Assembly (NCBI GenBank): GCA_947453445.1
Contig: CANGGP010000001.1
Coordinates: forward strand, 97,781-161,780
Direction of reading: 5' to 3'
Source of the DNA: Sphingobacteriaceae bacterium
GTDB lineage: Bacteria > Bacteroidota > Bacteroidia > B-17B0 > Aurantibacillaceae
Length of the DNA: 64,000 nt
The translations under genes were made by a program, and so were the position numbers. This document shows, piece after piece, positions 35,371 through 46,609 of the stretch. The notes below the pieces were generated by a model. That model made no database searches and was not told where the DNA came from. It worked only from the letters and a program-made list of their open reading frames with translations. Every line of letters starts with the position of its first letter. Within the stretch, counting starts at the first letter, position 1.

Positions 35371-36012
35371 ATGTTTTCAACCATGGACAGTGATTTCGGT
35401 AAAAACAATTTAAACTTGCAAGCGGCCATTAATTTATTGCCATATGATGGGGAGGCTTTTTATTTCCCCCAAATTTTTACCGTTGATGAAGCCGCTGCTC
35501 ACGTCCTTACTTTGTTGTCAAACATCCAATGGCAACATGATGAATTGATGATTTACGGAAAAAAAATTATCACAAAACGCCAAGTGGCCTGGTATGGCGA
35601 TGAAGGCCTTAGCTACACCTATTCAAACCGAACCAAACTCGCCTTGCCTTGGAACCCCAAACTGCTCTCAATAAAAGCAAAAGTGGAAGAGGCATGTTCA
35701 CAAACCTATAACTCTTGTTTGCTGAATTTGTATGCCAATGGTAAAGAAGGCATGGCTTGGCACAGCGACAACGAAAAAGAACTCGATCCCAATGGCAGCA
35801 TCGCCTCTGTGAGTCTGGGAGCAGAACGTGTATTCCAATTTAAACATAAAACAAGCAAAGAATTAATTTCATGCATATTGGAGCCGGGCTCACTCTTATT
35901 GATGAAACAAAATGCCCAAGCACACTGGCAACACCGTTTACCCGAAAGGGCTGCCGTGAAGGAACAACGCATTAATTTGACCTTTCGCAAAATCATTCAG
36001 CAGTATCAGTAA
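35371..36012 (+). CDS. alkB: AlkB-type 2-oxoglutarate-dependent DNA repair dioxygenase
   Basis: I take the ATG at 35371 (MFSTMDSDFGK, 213 residues); the longer frame is inside the kinase gene. The Fe ligands are in HSDNEKELD (HxD) and the distal HWQHRLP, and the 2-oxoglutarate-binding end is RINLTFRKI (RxNxTFR). It demethylates alkylated bases in DNA or RNA. The substrate loop KRQVAWYGDEGLSYTYS is AlkB/ALKBH2-like. Co-transcription with a sensor kinase is likely from the 1-bp spacing, though no functional link is known. Confidence 0.93.
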   Translation: MFSTMDSDFGKNNLNLQAAINLLPYDGEAFYFPQIFTVDEAAAHVLTLLSNIQWQHDELMIYGKKIITKRQVAWYGDEGLSYTYSNRTKLALPWNPKLLSIKAKVEEACSQTYNSCLLNLYANGKEGMAWHSDNEKELDPNGSIASVSLGAERVFQFKHKTSKELISCILEPGSLLLMKQNAQAHWQHRLPERAAVKEQRINLTFRKIIQQYQ

Positions 36013-36130
36013 TAATTGCTGTTCAAAAAACTGATTTTTGAGTAAAAAATCGCTTAAACTGCTCAAGAATGTAACAAAAACTAGCTAATTTTCCTCAAAT
36101 TTTAATGTTTTTACCTTAAAAAGGAATGCT

Positions 36131-36138
36131 TATCTTCG
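36131..36138 (+). promoter_or_regulatory. Weak -7-like element TATCTTCG upstream of maeB
   Basis: The element differs from TAnnTTTG by one base and lies 20 bp before the maeB ATG. No TTG at -33 was seen. Confidence 0.3.
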
Positions 36139-36157
36139 TTTTCCGTTTTTAAAACTT

Positions 36158-38425
36158 ATGGCAAAATTTAGAAGAGAAGATGCCTTGGATTACCATTCAC
36201 AAGGTCGTCCGGGTAAAATTGAAGTTGTTCCAACAAAACCTTATAGCACCCAACGTGATTTAACCTTGGCCTATTCACCGGGGGTTGCAGAGCCTTGCTT
36301 GGAGATTGAAAAAAATCCGGAAGATGCTTATAAATACACGGCCAAAGGTAACTTGGTAGCAGTGATTTCAAATGGCACCGCTGTGTTAGGATTAGGCGAT
36401 ATTGGGGCATTGGCCTCAAAGCCGGTGATGGAAGGGAAGGGCCTATTATTTAAAATTTTTGCAGATATCGATGTGTTCGATATTGAAGTTGATACCAAAG
36501 ACATTGAAGCTTTTGTGCAAACGGTGAAAAACATTGCCCCCACTTTTGGTGGCATCAACCTCGAAGACATTAAAGCCCCTGAGTGTTTTGAAATTGAACG
36601 CCGTTTAAAGGAAGAACTGAATATTCCCTTGATGCACGACGATCAGCATGGTACAGCCATCATTTCTGCAGCCGGCTTGTTAAACGCCGTTGAAATTTCA
36701 GGCAAAAAAATGGCGGATGTAAAGTTGGTTATCAATGGCGCCGGTGCTTCTGCCAATTCATGTGCAAAAATGTACATTGCGGTGGGCGTTAAAAAAGAAA
36801 ACATCCGCATGCTCGACAGTAAGGGTGTGATTCACAAGGGTCGCACCGATTTAGATCAATACAAATCTTTTTTTGCTGCTGATGATACCAAAATCAATAC
36901 ACTCGAAGAGGCCATCAAAGGTGCCGATGTGTTTGTAGGTTTGTCAAAAGGAAACATCCTTAAGCAAAGCCACATTCAAAGCATGAACAAAAATTGCATT
37001 GTTTTTGCCTTGGCCAATCCTACTCCCGAAATTCCATACGAAGATGCCATCGCCGCACGCCCCGATATCATTGTTGCCACAGGCCGCAGTGATCATCCTA
37101 ACCAAGTGAATAATGTATTGGGTTTCCCTTTTATTTTTAGGGGAGCCATGGATGTGCGTGCTACTTGCATCAATGAAGAAATGAAATTGGCTGCTACTTT
37201 GGCCATTGCAGCATTGGCAAAAGAACCTGTGCCGGATTATGTAAACCTGGCTTATGGTTCAAAAAATTTAAGTTTTGGTACTGATTATATTATTCCTAAG
37301 CCCATCGATAGTCGTCTCATTTCAGCGGTATCTTCAGCGGTAGCAAAAGCCGCTTGCGATAGTGGTGTGGCCAAACACAAAATTGCCGATTGGGAAGCTT
37401 ATAAAACCGAGCTTGAAAACCGCTTGGCAAAAGACAATAAATTGATGCGCAGCTTGGCCGATAAAGCCAAATTAAATCCTAAACGCATTGTATTTTCAGA
37501 AGCTGATAATTATAAGATTCTGAAAGCCGCACAGGTAGTGCGCGATGAGGGTATTGCCAAACCAATTTTATTGGGCGATAAAAACAAAATTTTAAAAATT
37601 GCTGCCGATAATTTCATGGAAATTGCCGACATGCCAATCATTGATCCATTAACCGAAAACGAAGACAAACGCAATGAGTTTGGTGATTTGTTATGGCAAC
37701 GCCGTCAACGCCGTGGTTTAACGCAGTTTGATGCACGCAAATTAATGCGCGACCGAAATTATTTTGGCGCCATGATGGTTGAAACAGGCTTGGCAGATGC
37801 CATGATCAGTGGTTTAACCCGAAAATATGGGCAACCCATTAAACCGGCCCTCGAAATTATTGATACCCTGCCCGGTGTTAGCAAGGTAGCAGGCTTGTAC
37901 ATTATGGTGACTAAAAAAGGACCGTTCTTTTTTGCCGATACAACAATGAATGTTGATCCTACTGCTGAAGAATTGGCCGATATTGCCGTGCTTACAGCAA
38001 ACAAAGTGAAACAATTTAATGTGGCACCGCGCATGGCCATGTTGTCGTATACTAATTTTGGTTCGGCCCCGGGCGAAATCCCTTCAAAAGTGGCCAAAGC
38101 AGTTGGTATATTGCATAAAAATTATCCCGGATTGGTTGTAGATGGCGACATTCAAGCCAATTTTGCCATCAATAACAATTTATTGAAAGAACAATTTCCG
38201 TTCAGCACATTGGTCGATAAAAACGTAAACACCTTCATTTTCCCGAACTTGGCTTCGGGTAACATTGCTTACAAATTAATGCAAGAACTTGGTGGCGCCG
38301 AAGCCATTGGTCCTGTTTTAATGGGGCTTAACAAGCCGGTACACGTGTTGCAATTGGGTTCGAGCGTTCGTGAAATTGTAAATATGATTACCATTGCAGT
38401 GGTAGATGCCCAAAACAAAAAGTAA
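36158..38425 (+). CDS. maeB: NADP-dependent malic enzyme (maeB type, PTA-fused)
   Basis: The 755-residue enzyme decarboxylates malate to pyruvate with NADP. The N-terminal malic domain (about 1-420) shows [30 protein letters not shown] [31 protein letters not shown] and [10 protein letters not shown]. Residues about 440-755 are a phosphotransacetylase-like domain ([33 protein letters not shown]), catalytically inactive in known MaeB and thought to be regulatory. It opens a same-strand run with ruvA and sprA, spacing 5 and 7 bp. Confidence 0.96.
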   Translation: MAKFRREDALDYHSQGRPGKIEVVPTKPYSTQRDLTLAYSPGVAEPCLEIEKNPEDAYKYTAKGNLVAVISNGTAVLGLGDIGALASKPVMEGKGLLFKIFADIDVFDIEVDTKDIEAFVQTVKNIAPTFGGINLEDIKAPECFEIERRLKEELNIPLMHDDQHGTAIISAAGLLNAVEISGKKMADVKLVINGAGASANSCAKMYIAVGVKKENIRMLDSKGVIHKGRTDLDQYKSFFAADDTKINTLEEAIKGADVFVGLSKGNILKQSHIQSMNKNCIVFALANPTPEIPYEDAIAARPDIIVATGRSDHPNQVNNVLGFPFIFRGAMDVRATCINEEMKLAATLAIAALAKEPVPDYVNLAYGSKNLSFGTDYIIPKPIDSRLISAVSSAVAKAACDSGVAKHKIADWEAYKTELENRLAKDNKLMRSLADKAKLNPKRIVFSEADNYKILKAAQVVRDEGIAKPILLGDKNKILKIAADNFMEIADMPIIDPLTENEDKRNEFGDLLWQRRQRRGLTQFDARKLMRDRNYFGAMMVETGLADAMISGLTRKYGQPIKPALEIIDTLPGVSKVAGLYIMVTKKGPFFFADTTMNVDPTAEELADIAVLTANKVKQFNVAPRMAMLSYTNFGSAPGEIPSKVAKAVGILHKNYPGLVVDGDIQANFAINNNLLKEQFPFSTLVDKNVNTFIFPNLASGNIAYKLMQELGGAEAIGPVLMGLNKPVHVLQLGSSVREIVNMITIAVVDAQNKK

Positions 38426-38430
38426 ATCAC

Positions 38431-39030
38431 ATGTCTCTCATTCATTTTATTAAAGGCACCATCGCGTCTAAAAGTCCTGCTTACCTGGTTATTGAAGCCA
38501 ATGGCATTGGATATGGTTTATATATTTCCCTCCAAACTTCTTCCAAATTGGGCGATGCAACAACAGCAAAACTTTTTATTGAAAGTGTTTATATACGCGA
38601 CGATAATCCAAAGTTTTATGGCTTTGCCGATGAAGAAGAACGCGATTTGTTTCGTAAACTGATTTCGGTGAGCGGAGTAGGTGGGGCCAGCGCCCTGCTC
38701 ATGTTATCGAGTTTGAGCGCCCAAGAAATTACGGCCGCCATCAATACCGCCAATGTTACCCTGCTTAAAAGCATTAAAGGCATTGGTGATAAAACCTCTC
38801 AGCGCATTGTTGTTGACCTAAAAGGAAAAATGGGCAAACATGAGGGTGGAATCTCACAAATCATGGCCCCTTCATACAATAAAACCAAGGAGGAAGCGTT
38901 AATGGCTTTGGTAACACTTGGCTTTCCAAAGATGGCCGCAGAGAGGGGTCTCGAAAAGGCCATCAAACAGCAAGGCACAAGTACCGATAACGTTGAAAAT
39001 TTGATAAAAGCAGCCTTAAAAAACCTATAA
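38431..39030 (+). CDS. ruvA: Holliday junction DNA helicase subunit RuvA
   Basis: RuvA binds Holliday junctions and loads RuvB. The 199-residue protein has the OB-fold start (KGTIASKSPAYLVIEANGIG), the helix-hairpin-helix pair LISVSGVGGASALLML and LLKSIKGIGDKTSQRIVVDL, a flexible linker and the C-terminal domain III EALMALVTLGFPKMAAERGL. It lies between maeB and sprA; ruvB is not in the window. Confidence 0.97.
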   Translation: MSLIHFIKGTIASKSPAYLVIEANGIGYGLYISLQTSSKLGDATTAKLFIESVYIRDDNPKFYGFADEEERDLFRKLISVSGVGGASALLMLSSLSAQEITAAINTANVTLLKSIKGIGDKTSQRIVVDLKGKMGKHEGGISQIMAPSYNKTKEEALMALVTLGFPKMAAERGLEKAIKQQGTSTDNVENLIKAALKNL

Positions 39031-39037
39031 GTCCTCG

Positions 39038-42000
39038 GTGAGAGTAAATACCCTAATAAATTTTGCAGTACTAACGAGCACAACGGCTTGTTTAATGGGT
39101 CTTGTTACCAAACCAAGCAACGATTTACCTTCAGTAAAATCAAGCGATGTTTACAACAGCCGCCTGGTGCTGCCACCTGACAGTCCTGAAACTGAAAAGC
39201 CCGAATTAATTTATGATTTTCCGGATAACGACGGAAAACGCCCATTGGTAACACCCAAATCGAAGCTTTATCTCGAAAACCCCGAAAACATTAAAACAAC
39301 GGTTGATTATGATCCAAAGAGCGGGAACTACAATGTAAAACAAAATGTTGGCAATTTAGAATACAGGCCTGAAACCTACATGACCCAAAAAGAATACCGC
39401 GATTACGTGTTTAGAAAACAAATGCGTGAATACTGGCGTTCGCGGGTGGCTGCCGATGAATTAAACTCACAGCCCCGCAAAGGGATGATTCCGAAATTAC
39501 AAGTAAACAGTGAGTTGTTCGACCGTATTTTTGGCGGCAACACCGTTGACATCAAACCAACCGGTACAGCCGAATTAATATTTGGGTTAACCTACAATAA
39601 AAACCTCAATCCTTCTATCCCACAGCGCCAACAAAAAATCACCAATTTCGATTTTAACATGCGCATCCAATTAAATTTAATCGGGAAAATTGGGGATAAA
39701 TTAAAAGTCACCACCAACTATAATACCGAAGCTTCATTTGATTGGGAAAACCAAGTGAAAATGGATTACACCGGTTATGAAGATGAAATCATTAAAAAAA
39801 TTGAAGCAGGGAATGTAACATTGCCTTTAAACAGTTCCCTCATTTCAGGAAGTCAAACTTTATTTGGATTTAAAACCCAATTGCAATTTGGTAAATTAAC
39901 CGCCACCACAGTTTTCTCTCAGCAAAAGGGTAAAAAACAAGAGATAACGGTTCAGGGGGGTGCGCAATCACAACAATTTACAATGGGTGCCGATAATTAC
40001 GAAAGCAACAAACACTTTTTCCTTTCGCATTATTTCAGAGAAAAATATGATTCTTGGATGACCACAATCCCTGTGATTACAACACCCATTATGATTACCA
40101 AGGTGGAGGTTTATTTGTTGGGCATCAACGGTAGTTCAGAACAAACCCGCAACGTGGTGGCATTTGAAGATTTGGCAGAAGATACCGCCTTCGTTTACAA
40201 ACCGGCATTACATGGTGTGCCTGCTTCATACAATGCTTTGTCAATTCGTGATAATTTTCCGCTCGATAGTGTGCCACGCAACGATGCCAATAATTTGTAT
40301 GCCATGATGACCAATACACTCAATGGTTTACTATTAGACCGTAACATTGATGTGGTGTCTTCAAGTCTTTCATCACGCACAAAAGGCATAAACATATATA
40401 ATCCCGACAGTGTTTTTATGATGGGAAGCCGCGATTTTAATATCATTCGTAATGCCCGCCGTTTAAATGCCACCGAATTTACATTCAATCCCCGCTTGGG
40501 TTATATTTCACTGAACCAACAATTAAATAACGACCAATCCCTCGCCGTGTCGTATCAGTTCACTTATGGCGGAAAGGTTTATCAGGTTGGTGAATTCAGT
40601 GATAACATTCCCGACAACAAACAATTGATCGTTGCCAAATTATTAAAGAGTACAGTGGTGAATGTGCGTCAACCTGTATGGAAATTGATGATGAAAAATG
40701 TGTATTCATTGGGTGCATACAACCTCAATCAACAAGATTTTAAATTGGATGTGTATTATAACAACATCGAAACAGGTGTGGATGTACCCTACATTCCGGC
40801 CGGATCAGCAACCGGTTTGGTGAATGGCCAACAATTGATTAAAGTATTAAACTGCGATAAATTAAGTGTGAATGGCGACCGTTATCCGGATGGTGTATAC
40901 GATTTTGTAAACGGCTTCACCATTTCACAATCAAATGGTAGAGCTTATTTTCCAACCGTTGAACCATTTGGCAGAAGTTTGGCGAAGAAATTTGCCGATG
41001 CCGATTTTCCGGATGCCAACCGTTATATTTTCACCGAATTATACGATTCAACCAAAGTGTCTGCCACTTTTGTGCAAAATAAAAATCGCTACAAAATTAA
41101 AGGGTCATACCGTTCTTCATCAGGATCAGAAATTGCCCTCAATGCTTTAAATATTCCGCAAGGCGCGGTAGTGGTGACTGCTAACGGTGTGCAACTTGCC
41201 GAAAATATCGATTACCAAGTGGATTATAACTTGGGTCGCGTAAAAATTATCAACGACGGTATTTTAAATTCCGGTGCCACCATTAAAGTTTCATTGGAAA
41301 GTAATTCGTTGTTCAGTGTGCAACAAAAGAATTTAATTGGCACAAGGCTCGATTATAAAGCGGGCCGTAACCTAACTCTTGGAAGTACATTGTTGCGGTT
41401 CAGCGAACGACCAATCACTGCCAAGGTAGCCATTGGCGAAGAGCCTGTAACCAATGCCATTATTGGAACCGATTTTACTTACCGTTCAGAAGCCCCATTT
41501 TTAACACGCTTATTGGATAAATTACCCTTTTATAGCACCAAGGAAATGAGCACCATCAGTGCCCGCGGTGAAATCGCAAAATTATTTCCGGGTAATGCAA
41601 AAGCCATCAGTAAAAATGGCGGCAATTCATACATCGATGATTTTGAAGGCTCGGTGGCCTTGATTGATATCAAAGGAGCCAACTCATGGGTGTTGGCCAG
41701 TGTGCCGCAAGGACAAACAGCCTTGTTTCCTGAAGCATCTAAAGATGGTTTTAAACCCGGCATTAACCGCGCACGTTTTAACTGGTATAATGTAGATGCC
41801 ATGTTTACACGATTGCAAGGTGGAACCACGCCGGATTATTACCAACCTAAAAAACTCTTTTCAAACAACATGTGGCGCCAAGTGTTTGAAACCGAATTGT
41901 TCCCCGGAAAAATACCACCTAACGGTCAGCAGGTTGTTTTACCAATGTTGGATTTGTTATTTTATCCGAACGAACGCGGGCCATATAACTACGACGTTAA

Positions 42001-45000
42001 TCCGATTACCGGCATCTCGAAAGGGATTGCAAAAGACGGCTCATTAAATCAACCCAAAACCCGTTGGGGCGGCATCATGCGCCGTTTAGAAACCAACGAT
42101 TTTCAATCGGCCAATGTTGAGTACATTCAGTTTTGGATGATGGATCCTTTTAATGAAGATTATAATGCAGAAACCGACTCAAGTTTTGATGCCAATAGTT
42201 TGCCATCGGGTGATTTGTATTTTGATTTGGGAAATATATCAGAAGACATTGTAAAAGACGGCAGAATGGTTTACGAAAATGGTATTCCGGGTGTTTCATC
42301 CATTGCAAGTAATTTAAAAGTCGACACCAATGCCGTGGCCAATGTGCCGGTGCTACCGCCAATCATCAATGCTTTTTCGCAAGATAATAACGACCGACCG
42401 CTGCAAGATGTAGGCTACGATGGTTTAGGTGATGAAGGCGAAAGAGATCGCTTTAAAACACAATTGGCTGCCGCCTCCGACGCCACGGCTTTCGACCAAA
42501 ATGCTTTGGCCATTAAAAACTTTTTAAGTGATCCTTCAACCGACCGTTACCACTTTTTTAGAGGAGATGATTATGATGCCGCACAGTTTAAAACACTCAG
42601 AAGATATTCGCGCTATAACAATCCTGAAGGCAATTCACCAACCGAAGGACAATACAACAACGCCAATCCAAAAGGCGGCAACTATCCTACAGGTGCTACC
42701 ACTTTACCAAACATCGAAGACGTAAACAAAGACAACACTTTAAGTGAAGCCGAAAATTATTATCAGTACCATGTAAAAATTTCTTCCTCAGCCATTAACC
42801 CTGCCTCAGTTGGCACCAACTTTATTGTGGATGCTTTTAACGGCTCAGCCGATTTTAGTGGTGTAACCAAAACAGTTAAATGGTATCAATTTAAAATTCC
42901 AATCTCACAATTCGAAAGCAATGTCGGACAAATTGAAGGCTTTAATTCTATTCGATTCATGCGTGTGTTTATGAAGGGCTTTGATAAACCTGTATTGGTG
43001 CGTTTGGCCCGTTTTGAGCTGGTGCGAAGCGACTGGCGCCGTTATCAATTCGATTTAAAACAAAATGGCGAATACATTTCAACCGATAACAACCAAACCA
43101 GCTTTGATGTGTCGGCAGTAAGCTTACAAGAAAATGCAAGCAAAGTACCTGTAAATTATGTGATGCCGCCCGATATTGATCAACAGCAAAATGTACAAAC
43201 AACCAATTTGGTGTTGCTCAACGAACAAGCCTTACAAATGCGTGTGTGTGATTTAAAAGACGGCGACAGTCGTGCCATTTTTAAAAATGTGGAATTGGAT
43301 ACACGCATGTTCAAAAACATTAAAATGAATGTACATGCCGAACAACTCAATAACCAACCGCTTAACGATGGTGATTTGCATTTGTTCTTTAGAGTTGGAA
43401 CCGACTACAACAATAACTATTACGAATATGAAATTCCATTAAAACTTACGCCAAAAGGAGTGTATGATCCAAACAGTGTTGATGCACGTTACGCCGTGTG
43501 GCCAAAAGAAAATGAAGTGAATTTTAATTTCGCCGATATCACCGCGGTAAAAGAACAACGCAATATAAAATACGGTTACACCAATTTGAACCAATTTGCA
43601 ACGCCCTTTTCTCTCGATAAAGGCGGTTATACTGTTACCATTGTGGGAAATCCAAATTTGGCAACCATCAAAAGCATCATGGTGGGTGTGCGCAATCAAA
43701 AGTCGACCGACGCCTTGGCGCATTGCGCAGAAATTTGGATCAACGAATTGCGCTTAACTGAATTTAATAATGCGGGCGGATGGGCCACAACAGGTCAGGT
43801 GCAAGCAAAGCTCGCCGATTTGGGAACAGTGGCCATGACAGGCACATACAAATCGCCATATTGGGGTTCGGTTGAAAGTAAAATCAATGATCGAAGCCGC
43901 GAAACAAATGCCGTGTGGGATGTTAATACATCTATTAACGCCGGTAAATTTTTCCCTTCAAGTTTAAAACTAACACTTCCAATATTCTTTAATTATGGTC
44001 AAACAAAAATTACCCCTTTGTATAATCCATTAGATCCGGATGTGCTTATGACCGATATAAAAAAATCGGCCATCAGCGATGGATTAAAAGATAGCATCAC
44101 ACAACACACTGTTGATTTTACGCAAAGGCGTGGCTTTAATTTAAGTAATGTTAGGGTTGAAGGACTCAAAAGGCCGAAGGCGAAACCAATGCCGCTCGAC
44201 ATCAGTAATTTTTCATTCACTTTCGCCAATAACGAAATTTTTAAACGCAGTGTAAATGTTGAATACAATTACAGCCGCCAATACCGAGGTAATTTACAAT
44301 ATGCCTACACGGTCAAAAACCCCATTACCTTAAAACCATTTGCCAAAATGAAATTTTTGGATAATAAATGGCTGGGATTAATTCATGATTTTAATGTTCA
44401 ATTGGTGCCGAACAGTTTTTCAAGTTCAATGGATGTTAACCGAACGTATGCTGCCGTGAAAAATCGCGACATCACCAGTTTTTACGGCGGAGCTTCAGAT
44501 GCCTTTGTAAATCCGGCTTTGGTAAATAAAAATTTTACAATGACCCGTTCATACAGCTTAATTTGGAACATCAGCAAATCTATTAAATTCGATTACTCAG
44601 CCAATAACGAAGGAAGAATATTGGAGCCACATGGCGAGTCGTGGAAATCAGATAAAGGCAATCGTGATTCAGTAATCAATACATTCTTACACGGCATTCA
44701 ACGCGACAGCAAAACAAATCCTACCCAGGGAAGGTTTGGTGAAAACACCGTGTTTCGTCAAAACATGAATTTGAATGTCGATATCCCAATCAACCGCATT
44801 TATATTTTTGACTTTATAAAATCCAATTATACATTTAAAGGAACATATACCTGGAATCGCCGTCCTTTTGCCGCTGCTGATAGTATTGGTAATACCATTC
44901 AAAACACCAATACACAAAATTTCACGGCCAATTTCGACATGATGAAATTTTACAACAAAATTCCATTCTTTAAAAGGGTGAATAATCCGCCACCAAAATT

Positions 45001-46558
45001 ACCGGGTGGTAAAAAAGCCCCCAAGGGTGCGCCGTCGAATGGCGGAAAAAAAGAAGGGACTGCCGCCGCCGAATCGGTGACCACGCCAACATCGAGTATT
45101 AGCGACTTTGCCCAAATCATGGCTAAAACACTAATGATGGTGAAAAATTTATCCTTAACGTATCAAAAATCAGGTGGGCAATTAATGCCGAATTTTAAAC
45201 CCAGTTCACAATATGGTGGAATGGATTTTCAAAATAACCAAGCCCCCGGTTTCCTTTTCACAACCGGCTTAGCGGATGGTAATATCCGACAGCGAAGTAT
45301 TAACAATGGTTGGATTGCACCTAACGTAGGCCAAACTACCGCATACACCGAAAATCAAAAAACAGATGTTACTTTTAGGGCCAATATTGAACCGCATTCA
45401 AGCTTAAAAATTGAATTAAATGGTAATTATTCTTATTCAAAAAATATTTCTGAATTTATTGTACGTGCCACTACCGATAATGGCCTAATTCCTAATTATT
45501 ATGATCGCGACTTTAACGGTTATGTTTTAAATGCCAGTCCGAATGTTGCAGGTAATTACAACATCACCACCTTTAATAATTTTAAAACTTTTAAAGACGG
45601 CAATGATCCAATTAAGTCAAATCTGTTTGATGATTTTATGAAGACCCGAGATGATGTCGCCAAAGAATTATCAATTGCCAATTCAGGAAATTTAAACGGA
45701 GTACCCCTCACCAACACTGTTACGGGGAAAGGTTTTTACGATGGTTATTCGCAAAACCAACAAGATGTTTTATTAGGCGCCTTTAACCGAGTTTATGTAG
45801 GCCGAGATGTAAAGAATTACGACACCAAACATATTTTTCCCGCTATTCCATTGCCAAATTGGACTGCCACATGGGATGGTTTAGGTAAAATTAAAGCATT
45901 CAAAAAAACTTTCCGTGCCATTACCATTCGACACGCTTATAGAAGTACATACAGTATCAATTCATTCAATAATAACATCTTGTTTAATCCCGATGGAAAA
46001 ACGCAAGATCAAAGAATGCCTGTGCAAACTGGCCAAGGCACCACGCCTAACTTTATCCCATATTATAATATTAATTCGGTTACACTCAGCGAAAGATTCG
46101 ACCCTTTGGTGAAATTTGATTTGATGTTCAATAAACCGGGTTGGTCGGCGAATATTGAAATGAAACGTGATAAAACAACCAATCTGAATTTAACGGCCTT
46201 CCAAATTATCGAAACCAAAGGGCAGGAATATGTGGTTGGATTAGGTTACCGTGTGGCAAAATTAAAATTGGGCAAACTTAGCATTCAGGGTAAACCGCTT
46301 GAAAGTCCGTTAACAGTGCGTGTTGATTTAAGCTACCGTAAAAACATCAATGTAATTCGCCTCATAACAGATGGAAGTAGCCAACCAACAGGTGGGGCCA
46401 ATATTTTAACCATGCGTTCTTCAGCCGATTACCAATTAACGCCAAACATTAATTTCCGTTTGTTTTTCGATTGGATCAAGCAAAAACCGCAAACTTCGGC
46501 ATCCTTCCCAACCTCCAACATCAATGGTGGGTTTAGTTTAAGAATTAATTTCTCATAA
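39038..46558 (+). CDS. sprA: SprA, outer-membrane translocon of the type IX secretion system
   Basis: The 2506-residue protein has the length and pattern of SprA (Flavobacterium johnsoniae SprA is about 2400 aa), the very large beta-barrel of the T9SS. Family-typical stretches include TAELIFGLTYNKNLNPSIP, YIDDFEGSVALIDI and a C-terminal run of aromatic beta-strands ending FSLRINFS. A low-complexity linker with GGKKAPKGAPSNGG lies near residue 1985. The likely initiation codon is GTG at 39038, followed by INFAVLTSTTACLMGL, a weak signal sequence. It would export the two CTD-bearing proteins here and others. GldN, PorT and SprE genes are not in the window. Confidence 0.97.
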   Translation: MRVNTLINFAVLTSTTACLMGLVTKPSNDLPSVKSSDVYNSRLVLPPDSPETEKPELIYDFPDNDGKRPLVTPKSKLYLENPENIKTTVDYDPKSGNYNVKQNVGNLEYRPETYMTQKEYRDYVFRKQMREYWRSRVAADELNSQPRKGMIPKLQVNSELFDRIFGGNTVDIKPTGTAELIFGLTYNKNLNPSIPQRQQKITNFDFNMRIQLNLIGKIGDKLKVTTNYNTEASFDWENQVKMDYTGYEDEIIKKIEAGNVTLPLNSSLISGSQTLFGFKTQLQFGKLTATTVFSQQKGKKQEITVQGGAQSQQFTMGADNYESNKHFFLSHYFREKYDSWMTTIPVITTPIMITKVEVYLLGINGSSEQTRNVVAFEDLAEDTAFVYKPALHGVPASYNALSIRDNFPLDSVPRNDANNLYAMMTNTLNGLLLDRNIDVVSSSLSSRTKGINIYNPDSVFMMGSRDFNIIRNARRLNATEFTFNPRLGYISLNQQLNNDQSLAVSYQFTYGGKVYQVGEFSDNIPDNKQLIVAKLLKSTVVNVRQPVWKLMMKNVYSLGAYNLNQQDFKLDVYYNNIETGVDVPYIPAGSATGLVNGQQLIKVLNCDKLSVNGDRYPDGVYDFVNGFTISQSNGRAYFPTVEPFGRSLAKKFADADFPDANRYIFTELYDSTKVSATFVQNKNRYKIKGSYRSSSGSEIALNALNIPQGAVVVTANGVQLAENIDYQVDYNLGRVKIINDGILNSGATIKVSLESNSLFSVQQKNLIGTRLDYKAGRNLTLGSTLLRFSERPITAKVAIGEEPVTNAIIGTDFTYRSEAPFLTRLLDKLPFYSTKEMSTISARGEIAKLFPGNAKAISKNGGNSYIDDFEGSVALIDIKGANSWVLASVPQGQTALFPEASKDGFKPGINRARFNWYNVDAMFTRLQGGTTPDYYQPKKLFSNNMWRQVFETELFPGKIPPNGQQVVLPMLDLLFYPNERGPYNYDVNPITGISKGIAKDGSLNQPKTRWGGIMRRLETNDFQSANVEYIQFWMMDPFNEDYNAETDSSFDANSLPSGDLYFDLGNISEDIVKDGRMVYENGIPGVSSIASNLKVDTNAVANVPVLPPIINAFSQDNNDRPLQDVGYDGLGDEGERDRFKTQLAAASDATAFDQNALAIKNFLSDPSTDRYHFFRGDDYDAAQFKTLRRYSRYNNPEGNSPTEGQYNNANPKGGNYPTGATTLPNIEDVNKDNTLSEAENYYQYHVKISSSAINPASVGTNFIVDAFNGSADFSGVTKTVKWYQFKIPISQFESNVGQIEGFNSIRFMRVFMKGFDKPVLVRLARFELVRSDWRRYQFDLKQNGEYISTDNNQTSFDVSAVSLQENASKVPVNYVMPPDIDQQQNVQTTNLVLLNEQALQMRVCDLKDGDSRAIFKNVELDTRMFKNIKMNVHAEQLNNQPLNDGDLHLFFRVGTDYNNNYYEYEIPLKLTPKGVYDPNSVDARYAVWPKENEVNFNFADITAVKEQRNIKYGYTNLNQFATPFSLDKGGYTVTIVGNPNLATIKSIMVGVRNQKSTDALAHCAEIWINELRLTEFNNAGGWATTGQVQAKLADLGTVAMTGTYKSPYWGSVESKINDRSRETNAVWDVNTSINAGKFFPSSLKLTLPIFFNYGQTKITPLYNPLDPDVLMTDIKKSAISDGLKDSITQHTVDFTQRRGFNLSNVRVEGLKRPKAKPMPLDISNFSFTFANNEIFKRSVNVEYNYSRQYRGNLQYAYTVKNPITLKPFAKMKFLDNKWLGLIHDFNVQLVPNSFSSSMDVNRTYAAVKNRDITSFYGGASDAFVNPALVNKNFTMTRSYSLIWNISKSIKFDYSANNEGRILEPHGESWKSDKGNRDSVINTFLHGIQRDSKTNPTQGRFGENTVFRQNMNLNVDIPINRIYIFDFIKSNYTFKGTYTWNRRPFAAADSIGNTIQNTNTQNFTANFDMMKFYNKIPFFKRVNNPPPKLPGGKKAPKGAPSNGGKKEGTAAAESVTTPTSSISDFAQIMAKTLMMVKNLSLTYQKSGGQLMPNFKPSSQYGGMDFQNNQAPGFLFTTGLADGNIRQRSINNGWIAPNVGQTTAYTENQKTDVTFRANIEPHSSLKIELNGNYSYSKNISEFIVRATTDNGLIPNYYDRDFNGYVLNASPNVAGNYNITTFNNFKTFKDGNDPIKSNLFDDFMKTRDDVAKELSIANSGNLNGVPLTNTVTGKGFYDGYSQNQQDVLLGAFNRVYVGRDVKNYDTKHIFPAIPLPNWTATWDGLGKIKAFKKTFRAITIRHAYRSTYSINSFNNNILFNPDGKTQDQRMPVQTGQGTTPNFIPYYNINSVTLSERFDPLVKFDLMFNKPGWSANIEMKRDKTTNLNLTAFQIIETKGQEYVVGLGYRVAKLKLGKLSIQGKPLESPLTVRVDLSYRKNINVIRLITDGSSQPTGGANILTMRSSADYQLTPNINFRLFFDWIKQKPQTSASFPTSNINGGFSLRINFS

Positions 46559-46583
46559 AAAAGCACAGATTTAAAAAAACAAT

Positions 46584-46591
46584 TACATTTG
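46584..46591 (+). promoter_or_regulatory. Candidate -7 element TACATTTG upstream of gcvH
   Basis: A perfect TAnnTTTG match 18 bp before the gcvH ATG, suggesting that gcvH can be transcribed apart from sprA. No TTG at -33 was seen. Confidence 0.45.
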
Positions 46592-46609
46592 TAGCACAAA
46601 AAAAGAGCT

